Shown: positions 1-8,639, numbered from the stretch's first letter. The stretch is DNA of 30,349 nucleotides from Chara braunii (GCA_003427395.1 BFEA01000075.1:926985-957333), one strand, 5' to 3'. Program-made: numbers and translations. Notes: generated by a model not told the origin, from the letters alone.

Positions 1-34
1 TCTGTCGGTGACAACCTAACGAACAGTCTCTCCC
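1..34 (+). repeat. Copied contig end (duplicate of 6743-6776)
   Basis: These 34 bases repeat 6743-6776 at a constant offset of 6742. The only difference is the N at 6765, which reads A here. A mate-pair junction adapter follows directly. The natural continuation at 6777 (agttacccc) is absent. This is best read as the far end of a circularised sequencing fragment appended by the assembler, not as genomic sequence at this place. Confidence 0.88.
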
Positions 35-71
35 CTGTCTCTTATACACATCTAGATGTGTATAAGAGACA
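35..71. other. Nextera mate-pair junction adapter (artefact)
   Basis: The two 19-base transposon mosaic ends, CTGTCTCTTATACACATCT and its reverse complement, stand head to head. This is the known junction adapter of Nextera mate-pair libraries. It matches 37 of 38 bases, with the final G replaced by T. It is synthetic DNA left in the assembly. It creates a false short reading frame beginning MCIRD. Confidence 0.97.
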
Positions 72-250
72 TCCTTGCCCCTCTTTCCTCCCTTGGTCTC
101 CCCTGTCCCCGCCTCCCTTTCGCCCCCCATTCTCCACCCTTTCCCCCTCACCTCCCCCCCTCCCCTCTCTCATTTTGCCTCCCTCCTTGCACCCCATTTC
201 GCCCCCTATTCTCTCCCCTCCTCAATCCCCCCTTTTCCGCCCATTGTTGA
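72..250. repeat. Pyrimidine-rich low-complexity tract
   Basis: About 180 bases made almost wholly of C and T, with many CCCCTC, CCTCCC and CCCATT motifs. All three + frames stay open only because the composition lacks stop codons, so the Pro/Leu/Ser-rich reading frames here are not genes. A mirror-symmetric tract of this kind can adopt H-DNA, but no function is shown. Confidence 0.7.
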
Positions 251-1038
251 GCTGTGAAGCAAATTACAGTGTGTGTTCAAAAGCAAAAGATCCATCCGTA
301 CGTGGACCCGCATGCACATGGGCGGCAGCGGGACCGAGATGGGGAGCGATCACAGGGGCAATCCTGGGCCTTCGCTCCATGTAAAGAATAGACGTATATG
401 AGAAGCCCCGGCTCTCTTGACAATGAAAGTGCCCTCACGCAGAGACGAAGCAGGGAATGACAGATATGCCGTTTCGCGCCAACTGACACGACCCGGATTT
501 CTCGGCCAAGGTTTTGCGGACTCCTACGCTTGTGCTTGGCATTGCTGGCCAATCAACTTTGAACCGTCTGTGTTCCAGACCGCTGCCGAGGTCTTTAAAG
601 ACATCCATTCGAACGGGAACGATTCAGGGACGATTAGTAATTACAATGGCCCCTGCATCCCTAGCACCATCGGAGAGACTCCATCTCAGCCGCTCGGGTT
701 GTTTGTATTAAAAAAAAAGAAAAAAAAAGGAATGGCAACTGCACAGCACAAGGGTGACACGCGCCAACCGAGAAGTTGTTTTATCGGGACACCGGTCTGG
801 TGTTGGTCATTTCGGTCTCTATATTTTTTATATTTTTTTCTTCTCTCAATTTCACCTCACCCTACCTACCTAATCTAAAGACCAATTAGGAGTAGTGATT
901 TCACCCCGCCGCCGCCGCCGCCTACGCCCAAGCTGGGTAATGGTACAAGTAACAAATTTTCGTATTTCGTTTCCGAGTTGTTTGTTGAGGATTCCCGGCC
1001 TCGTCCTTTTTTTTTTTTTTTTTTTTTTAATTTATCAG
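251..1038. other. Non-coding stretch, nothing recognised
   Basis: I find no recognisable gene, RNA or transposon core here. It contains an interrupted A-run near 709-728, a short GCC-GCC trinucleotide run near 906-923, and a long T-run (about 1009-1028) just before a possible splice acceptor at 1037-1038. A 153-codon open frame at 417-878 passes through a lysine run encoded by the A-tract and resembles no family I know. Confidence 0.4.
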
Positions 1039-1436
1039 GCCTTGAACCCGTGCGGACACACGAGCTCGAATCTTGCCTCGAGCCTATCAAAAATTGGCCG
1101 GCCGCAGCACCGTCAGCTGTGCGCCCGCTGGCCGCAGGTAAGTCACTCCCAACGGAGTATGCCCGGCCTCTTCCTTTGGTGTGAGTAATCAAACGAGCTG
1201 AGTCTATATTAAAAAAAAACTAAAATGTTGTATGGATTTTTCTTTTCTTTCTTCGTTTTATTGATCGGAAAACTCAGTTTTTTAGCATCCGTACGCGCCG
1301 GCGGAAGAAGCGCGCCGAGCTTATGGCTTTCTCTCGATAACGATGACGAGAAGGAAAAGAAAGAAGGGACGCCGAGGCAAAGAGCCGTGGCAGCTTTGGC
1401 AAAGAAAGTTGCGACGGCATTTTTTTCGATCTGGTG
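1039..1436 (+). CDS. Candidate terminal exon pair of an unknown gene (1039-1137, 1286-1436)
   Basis: A T-rich tract ending in ATTTATCAG is followed by a 99-base open segment that ends at a consensus donor, CAG|GTAAGT (1138). A possible acceptor, TTTTTTAG, lies at 1284-1285. Joining 1039-1137 to 1286-1436 keeps one frame open and ends at TGA. The second part would encode a charged stretch (DNDDEKEKKEG) followed by an Ala/Lys-rich helix-like end (VAALAKKVATAFFSIW). I do not recognise the product, and it does not resemble the missing CAP-D2 N-terminus. The evidence is splice-site quality and phase agreement only; chance is a real possibility. Confidence 0.22.
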
Positions 1437-1487
1437 ACGAGTACATCAAGCTAGTTTGAATAATACTTTTTAGAGTCAAGACTTAGC

Positions 1488-1531
1488 GTGAAAGTTCCGT
1501 GAAAGTTCCGTGAAAGTTCCGTGAAAGTTCT
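1488..1531. repeat. 11-bp tandem repeat x4
   Basis: GTGAAAGTTCC is repeated four times head to tail. The last copy ends in T instead of C. It is a short minisatellite; no function is indicated. Confidence 0.9.
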
Positions 1532-1590
1532 CACAAAAGCCCATGTGTGCCTTAGAGGGGTTCTCCCAGAGCTACAAAATGAGAGTTCAT

Positions 1591-1815
1591 TTAGGGAAAA
1601 AAAGAAAGAATGTTGGCAGACAAGAAAGCATAAGGGGACAAAAAGAAAGGCATTTGGGGGAAAAAGAAGGAAAGAGGGCATATGGGAAACAAAGAGAGAG
1701 CATTTGGGAAACAAAGAGAGAGCAAAGGGACAGAAAGAGAGAGCAAAAAGAGGGCAAAGGGACAGAAAGAGAGCAAAAAGAGGGCAAAGGAACAGAAAGA
1801 GAGAGCCAAAAAAGA
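1591..1815. repeat. Purine-rich minisatellite
   Basis: About 220 bases, almost all A and G on the + strand, built from degenerate units containing GAGGGCAAAGGGACAGAAAG and CATTTGGGAAACAAAG. Adjacent units repeat nearly perfectly at 1740-1810. Open frames on both strands (Lys/Glu/Arg-rich forward, Leu/Phe/Ser-rich reverse) come from the composition and should not be annotated. Confidence 0.8.
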
Positions 1816-2346
1816 ACCAGGGCATTTGGGATCCCCTACATTGTTTGTTCTCTTCTCCATTTTTTGCTTTTCCTTTCTTTTTTCTGTTCTCTTCTTCTTT
1901 TTTTCCTTCTACTTTAAAATGAATGCAAGATCCCTTACATTTGTGTGGTTTGAGCACGAAGTCCCAGACCCACCACACTCCCCGTCTGCTTACGGGCTGC
2001 GAAACCGGAGAAAATTCTGCTTGGAATCAAGACTGACCAAACTGTAATCGATTGGGAAAAATGTCTCAGTGTGAAAGGCGCACTTCCAGTTTGTCGAGAT
2101 GAAAAAAGATGAAAAGAGAAAATAGAAATAGAAAATAGAAAACCGTCTACTAGAAAAGTGCGGGAAGAAAAAAAGGGGTTAGGGTTTTAAGCTGTATGTA
2201 AAGCAAAAACCTTCTAGGCGGCAAGCAAGAGGGCGGGGCAAGCATGGAGAGAAACATAGCCGTTACGGCTTAGGGTCTAGGGTAAGCCTTCAAGGCAGAG
2301 CAGATAGGGCAGGAACGGGCGATGGAAAAGATATGGCAGCAGACTG
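1816..2346. other. Non-coding stretch with telomere-like scraps
   Basis: No gene is recognised. A pyrimidine-rich patch (1850-1915) is followed by an A/G-rich patch (2098-2180). GGGGTTAGGGTTTTAA (about 2175-2190) and TTAGGGTCTAGGG (about 2270-2283) resemble degenerate TTTAGGG telomere units. Confidence 0.35.
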
Positions 2347-2403
2347 AGATCAAGCACAGAAACAGCCTTATAAAAAAGAAAAAAAAGATCAAGCACAGAA
2401 ACA
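2347..2403. mobile_element. A-tail insertion flanked by an 18-bp target-site duplication
   Basis: AGATCAAGCACAGAAACA occurs at 2347-2364 and again at 2386-2403. Only about 21 bases lie between, ending in an A-rich tail with one G interruption. A direct repeat of this length around an A-tail is the footprint of target-primed reverse transcription by a LINE, here with almost nothing but the tail inserted. Confidence 0.6.
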
Positions 2404-2645
2404 ACCTCGATGCAACCTTCATCATGACGATTGGCATGGCTTACGTGTCCTTGAAAGACGTTCAAAACGACACGTGGCATGCCAGTTGCAGGCAAGGACG
2501 AGAGGAGGAGGAGAAGGAAGAGGAGGAGGTGGTGGTTTACCCCACGAAGAGTATCGGGGGTTTACCACAGGAAAAACACTCGTTGGTCCTCGCGCCACTA
2601 CTCTCCAAATGTGCAAAACGAGACCGAATCCTCCGCTAGAACATG

Positions 2646-2843
2646 GAAAGATACAGCGCCATGGGTTTTGTCTTTTGTGCATGCGGAGAGCAGTGGAGTG
2701 ACGCGCCCTTTAGAAACGATCTGGGCATACTATGGGTGTCGTTTTGAAAGATACAGCGCCATAGTTTGTCTTTTGTGCATGCGGAGAGCAGTGGAGTGAC
2801 GCGCCCTTTAGCAACGATCTGGGCATACTATGGGTGTCGTTTT
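2646..2843. repeat. Tandem duplication, unit about 100 bp
   Basis: Two head-to-tail copies begin near 2646 and 2746. They share GATACAGCGCCAT, CTTTTGTGCATGCGGAGAG and GGGCATACTATGGGTGTCG, with a two-base length difference. A weaker relative of this sequence and its upstream flank (CACTACTCTCCA...CTTTTGTGC) occurs at 25355-25460. Confidence 0.85.
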
Positions 2844-3306
2844 TCGTGATTTATGTGTGTACGTGGTGGTGTTCACAATGAGTGAGGAAAGGTGGGGCGA
2901 TGCTCTAACGACTTATGACTTGTCGCCACCGAAAGCTTTTAAAGTAACACGTTATCATCATGTTGGCATAGACGGTAGTGTCTGAAGCTTGGGGTCTGAA
3001 CGATCGTCTCGGCCATGATCTGAACCATGAGATTATTGCCTTCTTTTTTCTAGTCTCCGAAGAAATCCCGACGTGAAGCCCCGTCCTGGCTGGTCAGGTC
3101 TATAATTTTTTTTTTTTTTTTTGGGAAGTCTATAAATTATGATGCCCGCAAAGATGCTTGCAGGGGTCCCCTGTATAGCCTTAGGAGTAGTGGTAGGTAG
3201 TGAAAAGAAAGATATGTTCCATGACATGATATGGCAGAACGCCAGTTAAAAGATATGTGAGGTGACAGAAAAATATATGGCTGTCCCCCGATGAAAAGAA
3301 GGCAGC

Positions 3307-3308
<2 letters not shown>
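2844..3308. other. Non-coding stretch with a T-run
   Basis: No gene or RNA is recognised. A T-run at about 3106-3122 is flanked by the short direct repeat GTCTATAA, possibly a minus-strand A-tail insertion, but the repeat is too short to be sure. Confidence 0.3.
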
Positions 3309-3338
<30 letters not shown>

Positions 3339-3508
3339 GAAAGTGAGCTGCTGGTTAATGAAAAAAACGGCCGATCCTTGAAGGCAATAAGGCCACCCTG
3401 GGCTGAAAAGGCCACCCAGTGTCAGATTAGACACAAGATTCAATTTTCGTGGGATGGTTACTCCGATGATTATACCTCAAGGAAACAAAAAAGAAAAGAA
3501 AAAAAAAA
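3309..3508 (+). mobile_element. A-run and possible SINE 3' fragment
   Basis: An A-run occupies about 3309-3335. Further on, CCGATGATTATACCTCAAGG followed by an A-rich tail (about 3461-3508) resembles the 3' end of the SINE family at 19265-19417 and 24719-24899 (GTTCGATGATGGTATCTCAA). The tRNA-like head is not visible, so this would be a truncated, diverged copy. Confidence 0.35.
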
Positions 3509-3509
3509 G

Positions 3510-3665
3510 GATGGTAGTCAAGACTCTCGACGCTTTCCACCTGGCGAGCAATAATGACGCACCTCGGGCATCATAGATGTGAGGCTGCTGGTCGATGGAA
3601 CAAAAAAGGCTGATGGTCAAGACAACACTCGATGCTTTCCATTGGGCGCGCAATGACGCACCTCG
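3510..3665. repeat. Direct repeat, about 55 bp x2
   Basis: 3510-3566 and 3612-3665 share GATGGT...CAAGAC, CTCGA(C/T)GCTTTCCA and AATGACGCACCTCG with small indels, about 100 bases apart. An A-rich segment lies between. Origin unknown. Confidence 0.7.
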
Positions 3666-3721
3666 ACTAGGCCAGACCTCGTTGCAACCAGCAAGAGACC
3701 AACCAGAGATAAGGCGTCTTT

Positions 3722-3812
3722 TCGAAGTATGCTATTATTTATTATATATATTATTGTAAATTTGTATATTAATAATATTATAATTATTATACATTTATAT
3801 TAGTATAGTACT
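3722..3812. repeat. AT-rich low-complexity tract
   Basis: About 90 bases of nearly pure A and T, with repeated TTATTA, TATATA and AATAATATTATAA, sharply different from the balanced composition around it. It could be a DNA-unwinding or matrix-attachment type sequence, but nothing beyond composition supports that. Confidence 0.6.
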
Positions 3813-3928
3813 TATTGCCTTCTTGGTGTTGTTGTTGCCAAGCTGCATCGTCGTGATGATTAAGCAATCAGATCGCCTTCTAAGTGGGCATCAAGTCGAG
3901 CACGCGGTGGTCAAGAAATCAGATGATG

Positions 3929-4019
3929 CCCCCGAATACAACGTACGGTCATTATAGCTGTATTTGAGGCATCTTTCAGCCTAGATACAGCTATAATGAC
4001 CGTACGTTGTATTCGGGGG
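3929..4019. mobile_element. Perfect hairpin element, copy 1 (35-bp arms)
   Basis: Bases 3929-3963 are perfectly complementary to 3985-4019, leaving a 21-base loop containing CATCTTTCAG. The core from CCG (3932) to CGG (4016) is 85 bases. A second 85-base sequence at 18213-18297 aligns without gaps at about 75% identity and is also self-complementary. Two dispersed, same-length palindromes with a conserved loop indicate a miniature foldback element family. No coding capacity. Termini are CCGAATA/TATTCGG. Target-site duplications are not obvious. Confidence 0.8.
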
Positions 4020-4214
4020 AAGGAGGTAGGCCTGCGAAGACGCAATTTAGGAAGAGAGAGAGAGTCAGTAGAGATCTCGACACCCTTGCACAACACTGCG
4101 ATATGGAGTATAATGAAGAATACCCTCCTTGTGGCCGAATCCGTGTGCCCCTTTCGTTTTGGGGAAAATTGTATTGGTACCCCATTTGGAATTAAAAAAA
4201 AAAAAAAAAAAAAA

Positions 4215-4563
4215 AGATGGGAATTCCTCGCTATGCCCAGTCCCAGCGCCCAACTTGCATCTATACCCAGACCCCGTCCAACTTGCGCCAAATTATTAGC
4301 GTACCGGGTCCCACAGCGCCTTGGTTGGCGAGCACAAAACTATGCTAAACCCCAGAAACCGGGCAGGCAAAATTGGGTATGCACATAATTTGCCCGGGTA
4401 TGTGCATATTTTGAGGATTCTGGTATTTGGGGATAGGTGGAATTTGGCGGTACCAACCTTGGTCCACCTCGGTCCCGGGTATGCGAATAATTTGCACAGG
4501 CCACTTCTGAGGTACAGATGCAAGTTGGGCGCCTGGACTGGTGTATAGTGGGTATTCCCATCT
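4215..4563. mobile_element. Foldback element, about 350 bp palindrome
   Basis: The left half, starting AGATGGGAATTCC after an A-run, is the imperfect reverse complement of the right half, ending GGGTATTCCCATCT. Shared blocks include GCGCCCAACTTGCATCT near 4247 against AGATGCAAGTTGGGCGCC near 4517, and CAAATTATT...GCGTACC against GGTATGCGAATAATTTG. The centre of symmetry is near 4389, inside GCACATAATTTGCCCGGG. There is no coding potential. It is a long-armed foldback or MITE-like element, unrelated in sequence to the 85-base hairpin 200 bases upstream. Confidence 0.75.
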
Positions 4564-5145
4564 CTAAATGGGGTACTGATCTAGGCTGCTTTGGAAGGCG
4601 CCTGGACGCCCAGCTTGTGAATGGACACACATCTGGGCAGGGTTCTGGGCAGCCCCAGCCCAAAAAATAACTAATAAAGAAACCAAAAAAATCCAGAAAA
4701 GAAAAGTTGTGTTAGAAATGCAATACAAACCACTTCTGGCTGAGGATCACATCAGAATTCCTCACGGACTGGAAGATAAAAATGAAAACAACAGAATCAG
4801 ACCTTTAGAACGCTTTAGCCCCTTGAAAACCAACCAATTTATGTCACCCTCGCCCCCCTTGACAGCCAACATTCAAAAGAGAAAGGACCCCGTATCTGAG
4901 CTCCTTTCGGCATGTGCAGAACAACCGGCCCTCAGCCAGCACCCTACTCACAAAAAAAAAAGAGAGAAAAAGGGCTGATTTTTGTTGCACTGGTGCCCCG
5001 TGCAGGTGACCCCCAGGTGATTTGCCCGGGTCAGCTCGGCCTGCTGCGCGGCTGGGCGAGAGCCAAGTAGCCTAGGTACCAATGCAATTTCTCTTTTTCT
5101 TTTTTAATCGTCCATCACAGACCGGTGGCACCAGGCTCTCCTCGC
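4564..5145. other. Non-coding stretch, nothing recognised
   Basis: No gene is recognised. An 89-codon open frame at 4709-4978 runs into a lysine-rich A-tract and matches nothing I know. A GC-rich patch near 5000-5060 (GCCCGGGTCAGC) has the flavour of the GC-rich repeats around 8100-8200. Confidence 0.35.
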
Positions 5146-5333
5146 CATCACATTCCTGTGAATGCATTTCTGACTGTGGTTCAGAGGAGAGCCGCCATCA
5201 CATTCCCGTGAATGCATTTCTGACTGACTCTGGTTCACAGATGTTCCCATTTCTGACTGAGGCTCACCAATGTTTCCATTTCTGACTGCGGTTCACTATT
5301 CTTTCCATTTCCCACTGTGGTTCACCATTCTGT
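5146..5333. repeat. Degenerate minisatellite, CATTTCTGACTG family
   Basis: Five to six degenerate units share CCATTTCTGACTG followed by GGTTCAC. The first two carry a longer form with GCCATCACATTCC(T/C)GTGAATG. The last unit has mutated to CCATTTCCCACTG. It abuts the AC/AG microsatellite. Confidence 0.75.
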
Positions 5334-5341
5334 AAATTATG

Positions 5342-5451
<110 letters not shown>

Positions 5452-5556
5452 AGATACATGTAGAACATGCCTCTGTGCATTGGGTAACCAGCATAAATAG
5501 AAAATAATAATCTAGACGAGCCGAAATGGATGTCAAAACATATGTCAGTTCTAAAC

Positions 5557-5558
5557 CC

Positions 5559-5590
<32 letters not shown>

Positions 5591-5605
5591 AAACAAAAAA
5601 AAAAC
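5557..5605. repeat. C-run followed by A-rich run
   Basis: About 18 C residues are followed by about 30 mostly A residues with scattered C. The A-run looks like a retrotransposon tail, but no element body is recognised to its left. Confidence 0.7.
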
Positions 5606-5804
5606 CACATCGGTAAGTGTCCAAAATAAGGAACTCGCAGTATATCTCACTGGGAAGTACAATGAGTTGAAACCCTTGTTCACGTTCTCCATGCGAGCAA
5701 AGCAGCAACATCTACTCCGAAGAAACAGTTTGTCACAGCCCCCGTTTCTTGTCCTTTTCTCCCTTTCTGCCTACGGTGCGCTGGGAAGCTCTCTGCAACT
5801 ATGG

Positions 5805-6321
5805 GACTCTCGCTACACTACTCTTCACTCTCCGAAATTGGAGATTTTTTGGTCGCTGCACTAATTCTCCGATTCTACCCACTCGGAAACCTCGGATAGC
5901 TGTCAGAAACCACAATTGAAAAGCACTCTCTACGGTTGGAGAGTTCCCAGCCTGCAATATACGTTACCCAGAGAGACCTTTGAGGAACTCACGGCAGGAC
6001 CCCGAATTCGGAGAGTGTGCCTGGAGTCTGTGCGGACGAAATGGTGATGACACCGTGTCTTCTTCTGCTGTCATGGTGTCTGCCAGTGCACTCAGGATTC
6101 GACAGTAGGAGCGTGGAGATAAGTGCAGCGGCGAAGCTGAAAACTCGAATTTTTCCCAAAAAAAAAAGAAAAAAAAAACGAAGTCGAATTTGGAGAGTCG
6201 GACAGCTCTCCGTGCACTCTCCCGTTTCATGGACAGCTCTCCGTGCACTCTCCCGTTTCATGGACAGCTCTCCGTGCACTCTCCCGTTTCGTGGACAGTG
6301 GAGAGTAGTGCAGCGAGACTC
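5805..6321. mobile_element. Candidate non-autonomous TIR element, about 0.5 kb
   Basis: GACTCTCGCTACACTACTCT at 5805-5824 is the reverse complement, with two mismatches, of the sequence ending at 6321 (AGAGTAGTGCAGCGAGACTC). The interior is unusually rich in CTCTCC/GGAGAG motifs on both strands and contains a threefold 31-bp repeat and an A-rich patch. TATG flanks both ends but is offset by one base on the left, so a target-site duplication is only suggestive. No transposase is encoded. Confidence 0.45.
6201..6293. repeat. 31-bp tandem repeat x3
   Basis: Units 6201-6231, 6232-6262 and 6263-6293 begin GACAGCTCTCCGTGCACTCT. The third differs by one base (CGTG for CATG). As 31 is not a multiple of three, each unit is read in a different frame. 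The open frames on both strands are by-products. Confidence 0.95.
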
Positions 6322-6422
6322 TATGCATGCATGTATGTGTATGTATGTGTATGTATGTGCATGCCGGCTTTTGATGAGGCATAAACTCTACTTTCTCTAG
6401 AGTCTTCCGTCTGGTGTGGGTT

Positions 6423-6478
6423 AGTGATAGCCTGCTTTGAAAAAAAAAAAAAAAAAAAAAAGTGATAGCCTGCTTTGA
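6423..6478. mobile_element. Bare poly(A) insertion with an 18-bp target-site duplication
   Basis: AGTGATAGCCTGCTTTGA at 6423-6440 is repeated exactly at 6461-6478. Exactly 20 A residues lie between. This is a textbook target-site duplication around a LINE-type A tail with no element body, that is, an extreme 5' truncation. Confidence 0.8.
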
Positions 6479-7454
6479 GCTTTGTCACAGGTACCCTAGA
6501 GGGGGCAGTGGTTTGTGCCTAACTGGGAGTTATCAGTTGTGGGCCAGTGGTTGATGCCCGGGTCCAATTACGGTTAAGGTGGGGGAGCAGTGGTTGGTGC
6601 CCACCTGCATTTGGGGTTAAGGAGGATTATCACTTACGCTGTCATCTGTTTGGAGACAGCGCACTGTTGAAGGTTCAGCCTCATGATGAGTCGGGTGAAA
6701 GGTCTAACGAAGTCTGTCTCCATCCCCCCTTTCTTGTCTTTTTCTGTCGGTGACAACCTAACGANCAGTCTCTCCCAGTTACCCCGTGTCTCGTCTCCTC
6801 CTCCCTTTCTCCTCATTGCGACAGTTCTCTGTGATAATATATATGTGCAGGTATATGTGTGTATAAATATCCTGTCCCTGACCTTCTGCCGACGATTCTA
6901 CGCTTTCAGGCTGTTCTCGCTCCCTGGCGGCACCTTACCTTAGGTTAGGGTAGCTATGCTTCTGCCTTCGGGGTTCCTTACCGACTTTCACCATTTCCCT
7001 CCCTCAGTCTTGGAGGTTCTCTCTTTCCTGTCCACTTGGGCTGCCGGCGTGGGAACAGGGATTAGTCGTGCTCTTGTGTTATTAGGATTATATGATGGGT
7101 GTGGGGGACCTGTCGTCTGGTTCTGTTTCATTAGGATCTCAGTGTGAGTTCTCATGATTACGGGGCTGTAGGGGGGGATGATATTAGTCGTTGCGAAGGC
7201 TGTGAGCCGTTCGACCATGGGATAATCACTTCATAGATGACTGAGCAAGAGGTCAATCCGTCCTCTCGGGGAAGTAATCAATGCCCCTCACCTTTCCTTG
7301 CCGCAAGTAATGAATCAAGGAATCTGTCTCCCCTACCGGCAGTGGCTCGGACTCTTCCAGCCGTAATGGGGAGAGGCATGTGTCCATTGTTGTAATGCTT
7401 TTGTAATTCAAGCCTTGGGAACTGGGCCCTCCTTCTCTTTGGAAAACGAACAAA
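6479..7454. other. Non-coding stretch with source of window-start copy
   Basis: No gene is recognised. Three loose copies of CAGTGGTT(T/G)(G/A)TGCC occur between 6505 and 6602. Bases 6743-6776 are the source of the copied window start, and comparison shows the N at 6765 is probably A. The pyrimidine-rich segment 6720-6810 gives no convincing coding frame. Confidence 0.4.
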
Positions 7455-8055
7455 AAAAGTGAATGGCAGAAAACAAAGCATTCTATGCCGGATGATCTGG
7501 ACCTGCAACAGAAAATAAAAGCTAAATTTGCAAGGGTATGGCTGGTGGGAGGCAGGGTAGCGGAAATAAATGGCTCCTGCATGCGGTGGAAAGACTGGCA
7601 CAATTCAGAAGCGGGGCTTAGAAGGCAGAGGTCCCAATCAGCAGCCCGACAGGACCCCATACTGGCCTCATAAATTCGATGGCATGGCAGAGAGGAGGAA
7701 ATCTACAAAGAAACAGTCAACGACCTATACGACCAGATTTCCAGTGGGACATCCCCGACAAGTTCAGGGGCTTTTGGATCCGATTCCACATCCTTTCTTG
7801 GTTTCACGTCGAATTTGGCAGGTTTGGGAAAACGGACCTGAGAGGAAAGGTAGAGAGGGAAGGCAAGCTGACAGTCAATCCTCCTGAAATATGGAGCAAT
7901 CAATGCTGCGCAGGGGTCCTTTCGGCAAACGGAAGGAAGCATGAGGGTGTCCTTGTTTTATTTTGACTTGCCGGTGGAATAGGAACCGGATTGATGCTCC
8001 CCAGAATGGATACGGAGCCAGGGCCATAAGGACCTGTTTGTCTCAAAAAAAAAAA
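7455..8055 (+). mobile_element. LINE 3' part, copy A (C-terminal coding remnant + 3' UTR + A tail)
   Basis: The frame at 7485-7670 encodes a protein end with FARVWLVGGRVAEI and MRWKDWHN. A second LINE at 23594-23720 encodes the matching [14 protein letters not shown] and IRWRDWHN. From about 7860 the 3' UTR (GACAGTCAATCCTCC, CAGGGGTCC, GGAAGGAAGC, GGAATAGGAACCGG, TGATGCTCCCCAGAATGGA) matches 22428-22640 and 24499-24713, and ends in an A tail at about 8045-8055. It is a heavily 5'-truncated non-LTR retrotransposon. Upstream of 7455 I see no LINE homology. Confidence 0.75.
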
Positions 8056-8639
8056 GAAGAAAACCTGGAATTGGGTAACAGGAGAGAAACCCTGTAATAA
8101 CTTAGGTAACCAGGGTCGCACTGCCCGGGCCGCATGGCCGGGTGAGCTGGGCGAACCTGCACACGGGGGGCGACCCGCCCAGGGTACCCGGGCGACACCA
8201 AAAGTTTTTTTTTTTTGGGGGGGGGAAAGGGGGGGCGATGGCGCAATTTTGCACCCACTGAGATGTGCCCAAATCTGGCCTTATCTTTGAATTTGGTGAT
8301 GTCTCACCAAAGGGTGTCTATGGGGTGTAAGCGGGGTCCGAAAGGGCTCCAAGGGTCTTAAAGGGGCTTATAGGGGTATGATACTATATTTTGTTGTTAT
8401 TTTTTATTTCAGATTTCGTAACGAATTCAGTCGAAAATTGTTATTTGCAATTCTGCATCATATAGTTTTTTTTTTCCAGATTTGTTTGGTATTTTTTTGC
8501 GCTGGGACTGCCCAGGACCTTGACCGGGACTTTGCCTGGACCCGACCCGGCAGGCCCACTCGGGCCAATCTGAGGCAACCAGGGCGGCCGCGGCTGGTAA
8601 CCCAGGTAATAACCTTGGACCTCTTTTTTTTTTTTTTTT
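8044..8639. repeat. Inverted pair of GC-rich repeats with A/T-runs
   Basis: The sequence after the A tail (TAATAACTTAGGTAACCAGGG, about 8092-8112, then GC-rich to about 8205) recurs loosely in inverse orientation at about 8500-8620 (GGTAACCCAGGTAATAACC), where it ends against a T-run (8623-8639). The similarity is imperfect. It suggests two oppositely inserted copies of a short GC-rich element around an AT-richer centre. Confidence 0.35.

Noticed and set aside
56-384. Proline/leucine/serine-rich open frames at the left end
   Set aside because: They start inside the adapter and run through a C/T-only tract that lacks stop codons by composition.
1451-1978. Long minus-strand frame (175 codons) and overlapping + frames in the purine minisatellite
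   Set aside because: Open only because of repeat composition; all frames are low-complexity and mutually exclusive.
6201-6293. CRISPR-like array
   Set aside because: The three 31-bp units are directly adjacent with no spacers; it is a tandem repeat in a eukaryotic sequence.
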